From Symbiodinium natans (lineage: Eukaryota > Sar > Dinophyceae > Suessiales > Symbiodiniaceae): a DNA stretch of 64,000 nt. Positions 11,826 through 22,800 of this stretch are shown piece by piece. Positions within the stretch are counted from its first letter, which is position 1. Every line of letters starts with the position of its first letter. A program made the position numbers and the translations under genes. The DNA is taken from positions 496,017 through 560,016 of the forward strand of contig CAJNDS010002240.1 in the NCBI GenBank assembly GCA_905221605.1, given 5' to 3'. The notes beneath the pieces are model-generated. The model had not been told where the DNA came from and made no database searches. It was given only the letters and a program-made list of their open reading frames with translations.

Positions 11826-12499
11826 CTGCGCCGGCGCCTTGGGCCGGCGGTGTGTGAGAATTTGGGTTTAGGGTTTCGGGCTTAGGGCATAGGGCTTAAG
11901 GCTTAGGACTTAGGGTTTTGGGGTGTAGGGTTTAGGGTTAGGGATTTAGGGTTAAGATAGATTCCGGGCGCAAAATCTAGGGTTTAGGGTGTAGGGGCTA
12001 CAGGGTTGGTTTCGCTTAAAGCACATAACCCCAGGGCCTAAACCGTTTTGGGTTCGGTTACAATCCTAAACCATATGATTTAGGGAAAACCCTGTTGGAG
12101 GGGCTCCGAAAACCTTAAACCCTAAACCCCAAACCACAAACCCTAAACCACACACTCTAAACCCTACACCCTAAAGCCTAGACCTCGAACCCAAAACCCC
12201 ACACCCTAAACCTAAACCCCAAAATCCAAAACCCTAACCCCTAAACCCTAAACCCTAAACCCCAAACCCCAACCCCGAAACCTAACCGAAAAAACTAAGG
12301 CCCGCTTCCAAAACAGCGGCAGGGGGCCGAAATTCCATCCTCGGGTCCCCGAGGCACATAAGAGCAGCCTTGGGTTTGGGGTTTGGGGTTTGGGGTTTAG
12401 GGTTTAGGGGTTTAGGGGTTTGGGGGTTAGGGTTTAGGGTTTAGGGTTTAGCGTTTTGGGTTTAGGGTTTCGGGTTTAGGGTTTAGGGTTTGGGGTTAT

Positions 12500-12650
12500 G
12501 TTCCTCCGCAGCCTTCGCTACTCTCACGTGCCGCTTCGAGGTTGACCCACACCCTCCGTCCAAGAGCTCAGGCAGGGCTGGAGCGAAAGCTTCTAGGCTC
12601 GCAGGGAAAGAGCCGCTTGCCACAGTTCCTTTCCATCTGGCAGCACTTGA
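12500..12650 (-). CDS. Exon-like island, reading frame ambiguous
   Basis: A unique GC-balanced stretch. One minus frame reads SLEAFAPALPELLDGGCG and a second, shorter one reads VLPDGKELWQAALSLRA. Both look protein-like and I cannot choose. It is bordered on the right by a palindromic element (12645-12804). Confidence 0.3.
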
Positions 12651-12804
12651 AGGTTCATGGGTACTCATAAGTCGGGTTACAAGTAGGGTAACGATGGTCA
12701 TAGCCTTATTTAGGGCACTTATACCCTTCTTATGAGTACCCTAAACCCTAAACCCTAAACCCTGAACCCAAGCCCTATAAACCTTACCCATGAGCCTCCA
12801 AGTG
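12645..12804. mobile_element. Palindromic element, family CTTGGAGGTTCATGG
   Basis: Left arm ACTTGAAGGTTCATGGGTAC, right arm CCCATGAGCCTCCAAGT, with a small CCCTAAA block inside. Confidence 0.7.
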
Positions 12805-12820
12805 TCTACGAAACGCAGGC

Positions 12821-12899
12821 CTCTCGTTCACTCGCTGGGGGTGCCTGCAATCTCTGAACCGGCTCTGGCATTTCCGGCAATGAACCCTCTTTGCCAAGG
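12821..12899 (-). CDS. Exon-like island (LGKEGSLPEMPEPVQRLQ)
   Basis: Unique sequence between repeats. The minus strand has a GACAG acceptor, an open frame containing LGKEGSLPEMPEPVQRLQ, and a GAG|GC donor-like end. No family recognised. Its acidic/Pro-rich composition suggests a linker. Confidence 0.4.
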
Positions 12900-14471
12900 C
12901 TGTCAAGACGAAGAAACCCCCAACCCTAAACGTTGATGACGCCATCTAGCCTTAGATGGGCCCGCTTGGTTGAGGGTTGGGGGCTTCGGCTTTAGGGTTT
13001 GGAGTGTAGGGCATCTATGGTCATAGCCATATTTAGGGTACTCATAACCCTGCTTCTAACCATACACCTTACCCTAAACCCTAAGCCCGAAGCCCTAAGC
13101 CCTAAACCCCAAACCCTAAACCCTAAACCTTCAACCCTAAACCCTAAACCCTAAACCCTAAACCCTAAACCCTAAACCCTAAACCCTAAACCCTAAACCC
13201 CACCCCATGAACCTCTAAGTGTCTAGGCTCCTTCGAGGCTCCCCGAGACCCGCACCCTGCCGGCCAAAGGACTGCAGCCTTCCTTGGCTGATTAGGGTTT
13301 AGGGATTTAGGGGTTTAGGGGTTTAAGGTTTAGGGTTTAGGGTTCAGGGTTCAGGGTTCAGGGTTCAGGGTTCAGGGTTCAGGGTTTAGGGGGTTTAGGG
13401 GGTTTAGGGTTTAGGGTTTAAGGGCTTTGGGGGATTTGGAGATTTGGGGATTTGGGTGGCTTGGGGTTTAGGATGTAGAGTTTGGGGGTTTGAGGGGGTT
13501 TTGGAAATTGGGCATAGGGGCGTTAGGGGGTTTAGGCGGTTAAGGCGGTTTAGGAGGCTTCCTGAGGGCCTTGAGGGGCTAAACGGTTTAGGGTTTTGTT
13601 GTGTTCTTCTTGTTGTCTAAACCCCAAACCCCAAACCCTAATCCCCAAAACCCTAAACCTCAAACCCCACAACCCTAAAACTAAACCCTAAACAGGCCTT
13701 AAACCCTAAAACAACCCTAAAATCCTAAAACCCCAAACCCTAAACACTAAAACCCTAAACCTTAAAGCCTTTTGTTTGGAGAGACAAGCTTAGGAGCTGA
13801 GGGCTGTTGGGGCGGCGAGCCTTGGAGCGCCGGTGTGGGTTTAGGATTTAGGGTTTAGGGTTTAGGGTTTAGGGTTTAGGGTTTAGGGTTTAGGGTTTAG
13901 GGTTTAGGGTTTAGGGTTTAGGGTTTAGGGTTTAGGGTCTAGGGTCTCTCTCCCTCTGTCTCTCTCTCTCTCTCTCTCTCCCTCTGTCTCTCTCTCCCTC
14001 TCTCTGCATCTTTGGGTCTGATGACCCGAAGCCTACCCCTTTTCCACAAGGCCTGAACCGCAAAACCCTAAATCCTACACCCTAAACTCTATCTAAACCC
14101 TAAACCTTAAACCCTAAACCTACCCCCTCATCAGCTTCAGCCTCCCTCTGCCCGGAGGCCACGCCCGGGCTTTTCACGCCACGCGCGTGCGGTGTCCTAC
14201 GCTCTCCTACGCCTACGCTTGTGCGGGGGCCGACAAGAGACCCGCCGGGGCGACTTCACAGGCCTTTGCCGAGATGGGCTTAGGGTTTAGGGTTTAGGGT
14301 TTAGGGCTTAGGGTTTAGGGTTTAGGGTTTAGGGTTTAGGGTATAGGACTTCAGGGTTTAGGGATTAGGGTTGGTCCTTGTTGGCACCTCTTTTCGTACA
14401 GTAGTAGGAACTTGCATTCTAAGAGCTCAATGCCCCGACAAGGGGCCGTTAAAACCCTGAACCCTAAACAC

Positions 14472-14629
14472 ACTACCCAGAGGCCCAAATACCCCTTAAT
14501 TAAGGAATAGTCCTTAAACCATTTAAGGAACCCTCTTATACTTTAAGGAATATCACTAAACCCTAAACCCTAAACCCTAAACCCTAAACCCTAAACCCTT
14601 CATGAAGGAGTATTGGAGTCTCTGGGTAG
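14472..14629. mobile_element. Palindromic element, family CCAATACCCCTTAA
   Basis: Arms CTACCCAGAG...CCAAATACCCCTTAA and GAGTATTGGAGTCTCTGGGTAG. The outer 10 bp are perfectly inverted. A CCCTAAA block lies inside. Relatives are at 15459-15645 and 42164-42275. Confidence 0.72.
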
Positions 14630-14699
14630 GCCACCCGGGATCCCAGAAGCGCAAAGGTTCCTGAAGATCGCCCCGATAGTTCCTCTTCTCGGCAAACAA

Positions 14700-15300
14700 C
14701 TTGGCTCACGAACTTTTCTAGGGGTTTAGGGTTTAGGGTTCAGGGTTTAGGGATTTAGGGATTTAGGGGTTTAGGGTTTAGGGTTTAGGGGTTTAGGGAC
14801 TTAGGGGTTTAGGGGTTTAGGGGTTTCGGAGGTTTAGGGGTTTAGGGGTTAGGGTTTAGGGGTTTAGGGTTTAGGGATTTAGGGATTTAGGGGTTGCGGG
14901 GGTTTAGGGGTTTAGGGGTTTCGGGGGTTTAGGGGTTTAGGGGTTTAGGGGTTTACGGGTTTCGGGGGTTTAGGGGTTTAGGGGTTTCGGGGGTTTAGGG
15001 GTTTAGGGGTTTACGGGTTTCGGGGGTTTAGGGGTTGAGGGGTTTAGGGGTTTAGGGTTTAGGGTTGAGGGATTTAGGGGCTTCGGGGGTTTAGGGGTTT
15101 AGGGGGTTTAGGGGGTTTAGGGGTTTAGGGGTTTAGGGGTTTGGGGTTTAGGGGTTGAGGGTTGAGGGGTTGAGGGGTGTAGGGGTTTAGTGGTTTGTGG
15201 TTGAGGGGTTTAGGAGTTGAGGGGTTGAGGGGTTGAGGGGTCTAGGGGCTGAGGGGCTTAGGGGCTTTAGGGTTTTAGGGGTTTTGGGCTTAGGGTTTAG
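14700..15300 (+). repeat. Octamer TTTAGGGG array
   Basis: About 600 bp dominated by TTTAGGGG with TTTCGGGG and TTGAGGGG variants. Eight-base instead of seven-base register. Confidence 0.9.
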
Positions 15301-15458
15301 AGGGTTTAGGGCTTGTGAGCAAGGAGGCAAGAAACTCGCGAGGGCCCGCGGACGCAGCTTGTGTGCTGATGTGGCCCTGAGCAGGTGAACTTGCGCTTGC
15401 TACATGAAAGTCTCGACTGCGGAAGCTCCGTTGTGGTCACGTCTCCTTTACAAGGGTT

Positions 15459-15645
15459 CCCAGAAACGCCAATACCCCTTAGTTACGGAATATTCCTTGC
15501 AGCCTCAGAGAGTTCCTTATATGGCTTAAGGAATATTCCTTAATTCAGGATGTTCCCTTAGTTAAGAAACTCCTTGAAGTATAAGAGGATTCCTTTCTTT
15601 GGTTCAAGGAATATTCCTTCATCAAGGGGTGTTGGAGCCTCCGGG
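15459..15645. mobile_element. Palindromic element, family CCAATACCCCTTAA
   Basis: CCCAGAAACGCCAATACCCC at the left and GGGGTGTTGGAGCCTCCGGG at the right, filled with repeated GGAATATTCCTT palindromes. Confidence 0.72.
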
Positions 15646-15998
15646 TTTCGTCCACATGCGCAGCAAGAAGGCCAGCTCCTGCAAGCTCCGCGGGATTTAG
15701 GGCTTTGAGGGCTTTTTGTTTCTTTGGGCTTAGGGGTTGAGGGTTTAGGGTTTGGGGCTTAGGGTTTCGGGATTTAGGCCTTAGGGCTTAGGGCAATTTA
15801 GGGCCCTTTAGGCTTTGTTTGAGTTTCTTGGAGCTTTAGGGCTTTTGGGCATTTTTGGACTTTTTGGGTTTTTTTGGGGAGCTTTTCGGACTTTTCGGGG
15901 GTTTCTGAGGGTTCTTCAGAGTTTAGGGGCTTAGGGCTAAACCCTAAACCCTAAACCCTAAAACCCTAAACCGTGATTTTAGGGCGCAGGGCTTAAGG

Positions 15999-16046
15999 CT
16001 GGAGCTCCTCCAAGTTTCGCGAGGTGGCGAGGGACAAGACCTTCTC
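15999..16046 (-). CDS. Exon-like island EKVLSLATSRNLEELQ
   Basis: On the minus strand a CTCAG acceptor is followed by a frame reading EKVLSLATSRNLEELQ, flanked by repeat DNA on both sides. It resembles the second helix region of an ankyrin unit and could be the next exon of the ubiquitin-like/ankyrin gene, but an intervening exon would be needed. Confidence 0.4.
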
Positions 16047-16878
16047 CTGAGCTCTCAACATGGCCTATGGGCGTTTAGGGTTTAGGGTTTAGGGTTTAGG
16101 GTTTAGGGTTTAGGGTTTAGGGTTTGGGGTTTAGGGTTTAGGGTTTCGGCCAATTGCGTCGCAGGCTTCACGTTGGGATTTGTGGTGCAAGGCTGCAGGA
16201 CTTTAGAGCCAAGAAGGCTAGTAAAGGGCTAAATTGGCTTAATCCAGGTGCCAGGTTCAGGGAGTTCAGGGTTTACACCCAGCAAAGAAAAGTAAAAATT
16301 GACATGAAGAAGGGGGGGTACCAGAAGAAGCCGAGTCTCTTTGTCCGCCCCAGAATTCATGAGTAGACGGGCAACCTGCAGCGTTGGGCGAGTTTCGGGG
16401 CTTGGGGTTTAGGGCTCAGGGCTTAGGGCTTAAACCCTAAACCCGAAACCCTAAACCCTAAACCTAGAGGGACTAACTCAGAGCCCAGCTCTGGCGACCC
16501 TACATAAAGCCGCAACGGTGAAGACGGTGTTTAGGGTTTAGGGTTTAGGGCTTACGGCTTAGGGCTTAGGGTCCGGGCTGTGTGTTGACGGTATGCTGAG
16601 GGTCCAAATGTAGCCCCATGCTAGAAATCGGATTTAGGGGTTCAAAAGTTTAGGGTGCGGGGCTTGCAATACGCTTCCTGAAGAAACGTCCCTCAGCACA
16701 AGAACCCTACACCCCCTTGAAATCCTGACTAAGTTTTGAGGCCTTAGGGTTTTGGGTTTTTTTGGGTTTTCGGCCTTAGGTTTTATGGTTTAGGGTTTAG
16801 GGCCGTTTAGGGTTTTGGGCTTCGGGTGTAGGGCTTAGCGCTTGGGGGGCGCACACACGATCCTCTTGCAAGCCTCAC

Positions 16879-19800
16879 CTCCCAGTGGTCCTGCATCAGC
16901 GCGAGGAAAAGCGGAGTCTCCCCTGCTTCGTTGGCCTTGTCGATGTCAGCGCCTGCACACCCGAAAACCATCACACTCTCAAACCCTACAATCCCTCAAA
17001 CCCTGAAACCCTAAGACCCCCAAACCCTAAAAACGGAAACCTGCAGTCCAAAAACCCTAAAACCTTCAGACCCTAGAACCCCAACAACCGAAACCCGAAG
17101 ACCCTAAAGCCCAAAAACCCTAAAACCCTTAAAAACCCTCAAACCCCAAAGGTTTAGGGTTGAGGGTCTAGGGTTCAGGGTTCCGGGTTTAGGGTTTAGG
17201 GCTTGGAGTCCTACACCAATCCCCCGGAAAGCCCCCCAAGGCCAGGCGCCTGCAGCCAGCAGAGTCTTCACCACATCGGTACACCCGCGCGCGACGGCCA
17301 TGAAGAGGGCTTGATCACGATCGGCACCCGCGTCCATCAGCAGCTTTGCCACCTAGGGACTTTGGGGTTTAGGGTTTAGGGTTTAAAGTTTGTAGGGTAT
17401 AGGGTATTGGGTTTAGGGTTTAGTTTGGGGTTTTGGGTTTTGGGCCTAGGGTTGTTGAGGGGCCCCTGGCTGTTTTTCCGAACGCTCTCCCTCCTGCCTC
17501 CCAGTGGTCCTGCAGCAGGGCCACGCAGAGAGGCGTCTCCTGGCTCATAATTAAGATCAACAAATTTAAATATCTATTCCTGATTGGGTTTAAGTACCCT
17601 TAAAAAGGTTTATTCCTTATTGGGTTTAAGTACCCTTAAAAAGGTTTATTCCTTATTGGGTTTAAGTACCCTGAAAATTCAAAATGTTACCCAACTATGA
17701 CAAAGTCTCCCGGGCCGAGTTGGCGGCCTCGATGTTGGCACCGGCGTCCAGCAACAGCTGCACCCCGCGCGCGTGCCCCCGGAAGGTCACCTTACTGCTC
17801 CAAAAAGCCAAGGAAACAAAAGGTCGTATGCTTAATACGGATGTAATTCCTGCTTAGATAAGGAGATAATTCCTACTCAATAAGGATATGGTTCCTACTT
17901 AATGAGGATATTTACTATTCCTACTTAAGAAGGAAACCCCAAAAGTTGAGGTTCATGGTACTTACTAACCAAATATACCTGTACTGATAACTGTACTTGT
18001 AACCATATTGGGGCACTTGAGGGACTTATAAGTACCCCTAAACCCTAAACCCTAAACCCTGAACCCTAAACCCTAAACCCTAAACCCGTAGGTAAGTCGC
18101 CACCAGAAGGGCCCGCTCCTTGTCGGCGCCGGCGTCCATCAACAGCTTGGCCACCTCGTGGTGGTCCTGCGAAGGTCCAAGAGCTATGGTTTAGGGTTTA
18201 GGGCATATGGGGTTTAGGGTTTTGAAATTTTGGGTTTAGGGAACCCGAAACCCCAAACGGCCCCACACCCTGAACCCAAAACCCCAAACCCCCAAACCCC
18301 CAACCCTGAACCCCTAAACCCTTGAACCCGAAAACCCCAAACCACTACAAGGGTTCGGGGTTCAGGAAGAGGAACGACGTCTCCAACACTTAAACTCTTC
18401 ACAAGGAATTGTAGGCAATTGGGTACCTTATACCCTATGCATGACCTTTCATAATGTGATAGGGAGCTATGTAGGGAACCTGTCTAAACCCTCAACCCTA
18501 AACCAACCTGAAAACCTTAAAAACCAAAAACCCCGAGACTCTAAAACCATGAAACTCTAAAATCCTAAAACCCTAAATCCTAAACCCTCCCCCCCTTGCT
18601 CCGCCCCCCCCCTCCCCCCTCTCGCCCCCCTCTCGCCCCCCTCCTCTCGCCCCCCTCCCCTGGCACCAACCCGCCCCGCCCCCCTGGCACGGTCTCGCAC
18701 CAGCGCTGCCGCTAGCGCCGTCTCGCCGGCGTGGTTCACTCCCTCCATGTCCGCCATGGCCTGATAGGCTTAGGGTTTCCGGGTTAGGGTTTACGGTTTT
18801 GGGTGTAGGGTTTAGGGTTTAGGGTTCAGAGTTTAGGGTTTTGGGGTTGAGGGTCTGGGATCTTAGGGCTTAGGATTGAGGAATTTGTTTGGAAAGTTAG
18901 GGATTAAGGGGATTCGGGCCTTAGGATATTTTGAGATTGGGGTTTGGGGCCTTCGGGTTTGCAAAGAAGGGGCTTTAAACCTAAACCCTAAACCCTAATC
19001 CCTAAACCCTAAACCCTAAACCCTAAACCCTTGGGGCTGAAGCGAGGCTGGTGCGGCTCGAGGTTTGTTGGGTTCGGGGGCGGGCTTTTGACTTCCGGAC
19101 CTGAATCCTAAAACCATAGGCCCAAAACTCTTAAACCCTAAGTTCTTAAACCCTTCAACCTCAACTCCCAAACCCTAAACCCTAAACCCTAAACCCTAAA
19201 CCCTAAACCCTAAACCCCAAACCCTAAACCCTAAACCCCGAGCCCCATGCCTCGACAAGCAATGCCACCGCTCGCTTGAAGCCATGCTGCACCTCGCTCG
19301 TTCTGGACTTGGGATTTTAGATGGCTTAGGGGGTTTAGGGTTTAGGGTTTAGGGTTTAGGGTTTAGGGTTTTCGCTGCGAGTGCGCTTCGACCCCCTCCA
19401 TGAAGTGGTTGGGGGTCGGCGCATGGCTGCAATGCCCCCCCTCCCGCCCAAAATACAAACCTTAGACGGGTTTAGGGTTGTCTACCCCCCAACCCCCCTA
19501 TCAAGGGGGGATATATGGCTTGGTAGAGCAGAATCCCCAAAATGAGCAACCGTCAGCAGTCTCGACTCGTTTCCACTCAGCAGTTCTTCGAAACCGTTTC
19601 AAGGCTGGACGTTTAGCCCTTTCAGGATTGGCTGCGGCAAAAGCGGCAGGCTGGACTCGATTCCACTCCGTGGTCCCTGGAAGACTTTCAAGCCCTTTCA
19701 GGATTGGCGACGGCAAAAGCAGCAGGCTCGACTCGAATCCACTCCGTGGTCTTAGCAAACTTTCAAAGCATGTTCAAACCCTTAATTTAAGCCTCCGGGC

Positions 19801-22800
19801 CTGTGTTTCTAAAGTCCCAAACCCTTAATTTAAGCCTCCGGGCCTTAATTTGAGGTTCCCCAACCCTTGATTTAAGTTTTAGGTTCTCAAGCCCTTAATT
19901 TACGCATCCGGGCCTTAAACGTGGGTTCCCAAACCCTTAATTTAAGCTTCCGACCCTTCATTTAGGTTCTTAAACCCTTATTTTAAGCCTCCGGGCTTTA
20001 ATTTTAAATTCCGGGCCTTAATTTAAATTCCCAAACCCCTGAATTTTAAATTCCGGGCCGTGATTTTTAATTCACAAACTCTGAATTTAAGCTTCCGGGC
20101 CTAAATTTTAGGTTCCCAAACCCTTAATTTACGCCTTCGGACCTTTATTTTAAGGTCCCAAACCCTTAATTTAAGCCTCCGGGCCCTAATTTTAGGTTCC
20201 CAAACCCCTTATTTCAGGCCTCCAGGCCTAATTTTCTCAGGTTCCCAAACCTTTTATTTAAGCCTCCGGGCCTTAAACGTGAGTTCCCAAACCCTGAATT
20301 TAAGCCTCCGACCCTTCATTTTAAGTTCCAAAACCCTTAATTCAAGCCTCCGGGCCTTAATTTTAGGTTCCCAAACTCGTAATTTCAGCCCCCGGGCTTT
20401 AATTCTAGGTTCCAAACCCTTAATCCAAAACCCTTAATTTAAGCTTCCGGGCGGTAATTTTAGGTTCCTAAACCCATAATTTAAGTCTCCGAGCTTAAAT
20501 TGTAGGTTCCCAAACCCTTAATTTCGGCCTCCGGGCCTTAATTTTAGGTTCCCAAACCCTTAATTTAAGCCTCCGGGCCTTAATTTTAGGTTCCCAAACC
20601 CTTAAAATAAGCCTCCGGGCCTTAATTTTAGTTCCCAAGCCCGTAATTTAAGCCGCTGGGCCCGGGCCTTAATTTTAGGTTCCCAAACCCTTAATTTAAG
20701 CCTCCGGGCCTTAATTTTAGGTTCCCAAACCCTTAATTTAAGCCTCCGGGCCTTAATTTTAGGTTCCCAAACCCTTAATTTAAGCCTCCGGGCCTTAATT
20801 TTCGGTTCCCAAACCCTTAATTTAAGCCTCCGGGCCTTAATTTTAGGTTCCCAAACACTTAATTTAAGCCTCCGGGCCTTAATTTTCGGTTTCCAAACCC
20901 TTAATTTAAGCCTCCGGGCCTTAATTTTAGGTTCCCAAACCCTTAATTTAAGCTTCCGGGCCTTAATGTTAGGTTCCCAATCCGGGCCTTAATTTTAGGT
21001 TCCCAAACCCTTAATTTAAGCGTCCGGGCCTTAATTTTAGGTTCCCAAACCCTTAACTTTAAGCCTCCTGGCTTGTTTTTTCGGTTCCCAAACCCTTAAT
21101 TTAAGCGCCTCCGGGCCTTAATTTTCGGTTCCCAAACCCTTAATTTTTAAGCCTCCGGGCCTTAATTTTAGGTTCCCAAACCCTTAATTTAAGCCTCCGG
21201 GCCGTAATTTTAGGTTCCCAAACCCTTAATTTAAGCCTCCGGGCCTTAATTTTAGGTTCCCAAACCCTTAAAATAAGCTTCCGGGCCTTAAGATTAAGTT
21301 CCCAAACCCTTAAGGGGCCTTAATTTTAGGTTCCCAAACCCTTAATTTAAGCTTCCGGGCCTTAATTTTCGGTTCCCAAACCCTTAATTTAAGCGCGTCC
21401 GGGCCTTAATTTTAGGTTCCCAAACCCTTAATTTAAGCCTCCGGGCCTTAATTTTAGGTTCCCAAACCCTTAATTTTTAGCCTCCAGGCCTTATTTTTAG
21501 GTTCCCAAACCCTTAATTTAAGCCTCCGGGCCTTAATTTTAGCCAAACCCTTAATTTAAGCCTCCGGGCCTTTTTAGGTTCCCAAACCCTTAATTTATGC
21601 CTCCGGGCCTTAATTTTAGGTTCCCAAACCCTTAATTTAAGCCTCCGGGCCTTGATTTTCGGTTCCCAAACCCGTAATTTAAGCCTCCGGGCCTCAATTT
21701 TAGGTTCCCAAACCGTTAATTTAAGCCTCCGGGCTTTAATTTTGAGTGCCAAACCCTGAATTTACGCCTCCGGGCCTTAATTTCGGTTCCCAAACTCTTC
21801 CTTTAAGCTTTCGGGCCTTCATGAACCCAGGGGGAGGTTTTCAGGGGTGCCCGGTCGTTCGCACCTGGGTTTAGGGCTATCATTATATAGGCTGACAGAA
21901 GCGGCCTATTCGAGCGCCGCGTGGACCTGAGGTCCAGGACCCTACGGCTCGCCTTTCGGCCTTCGCCTACGGGTCCGCAGGCCCCTGCCGGTGGCCTGCT
22001 AACGACCGGCCCCTATCGCTGGAAAGGGGGCCGGTCTTCAGTTTAGGGTTTAGGGTTTAGGGTTTAGGGTTTAGGTTTTAGGGGTTTATGGGTTTAAGGG
22101 TTGAGGGTTTTGGGCCATTTTGGGGGGGCTTGGGGTAGCTTAACGGGTTTAGGGGGGTTTAGGGGGGTTTAGGGGGGTCTAGGGGGTCTAGGGGGTTGAG
22201 GGGGTTTAGGGGGTTTAGGGGTTTAGGGGGTTTAGGGGTTTAGTGGTTGAGTGGTTTAGGGGTTCAGGGTTTAGGGGGTTTATTGTTTGAGTAGTTTCGG
22301 GTTTGGGTTTAGTGGTTTGCTGGGGCTAGTGGCTTACGGGTTGAAGGTTCTGCGGCTTCAGTGTTTTGGGACCTCTTGAGGGCATAGCTCCCATATCGTC
22401 AGCCCCAAGCACCCTGATAAGAGTTACGTCTTTGCCTGATGCGATGAATCTCGGGTCCGAGTCTCTAAGCCCTAATCCCTAAAAAGAAAGGTAGGGTTCC
22501 CTAAACCCTCAACTCTGAACCGCAAACATCCAGGGTTTAGGGTTTAGGGTTTAGGGTTTAGGGTTTAAGGTTTAGGGTCTACATCCCTGTCATGGGTTTT
22601 GTAAATGGGGTTCTAAATACCCCAAATGAGGCTGCAACCCTAGCTACCCTACCTCTTGCCCTACTCGCTGAAACCCTAAGCTCCGAACCCTAAACCCTAA
22701 GCTCTGAACCCTAAACCCTAGCCCTAACCTCCAAGTCATCAGCACCTAAACCCTAATTAAACCCGAAACCCTAAACCCTAAACCCTAATTAAACCCTAAA

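Noticed and set aside
19775-21825. A CRISPR-like array at the 42-bp repeat
   Set aside because: There are no unique spacers; whole monomers are tandem and nearly identical.
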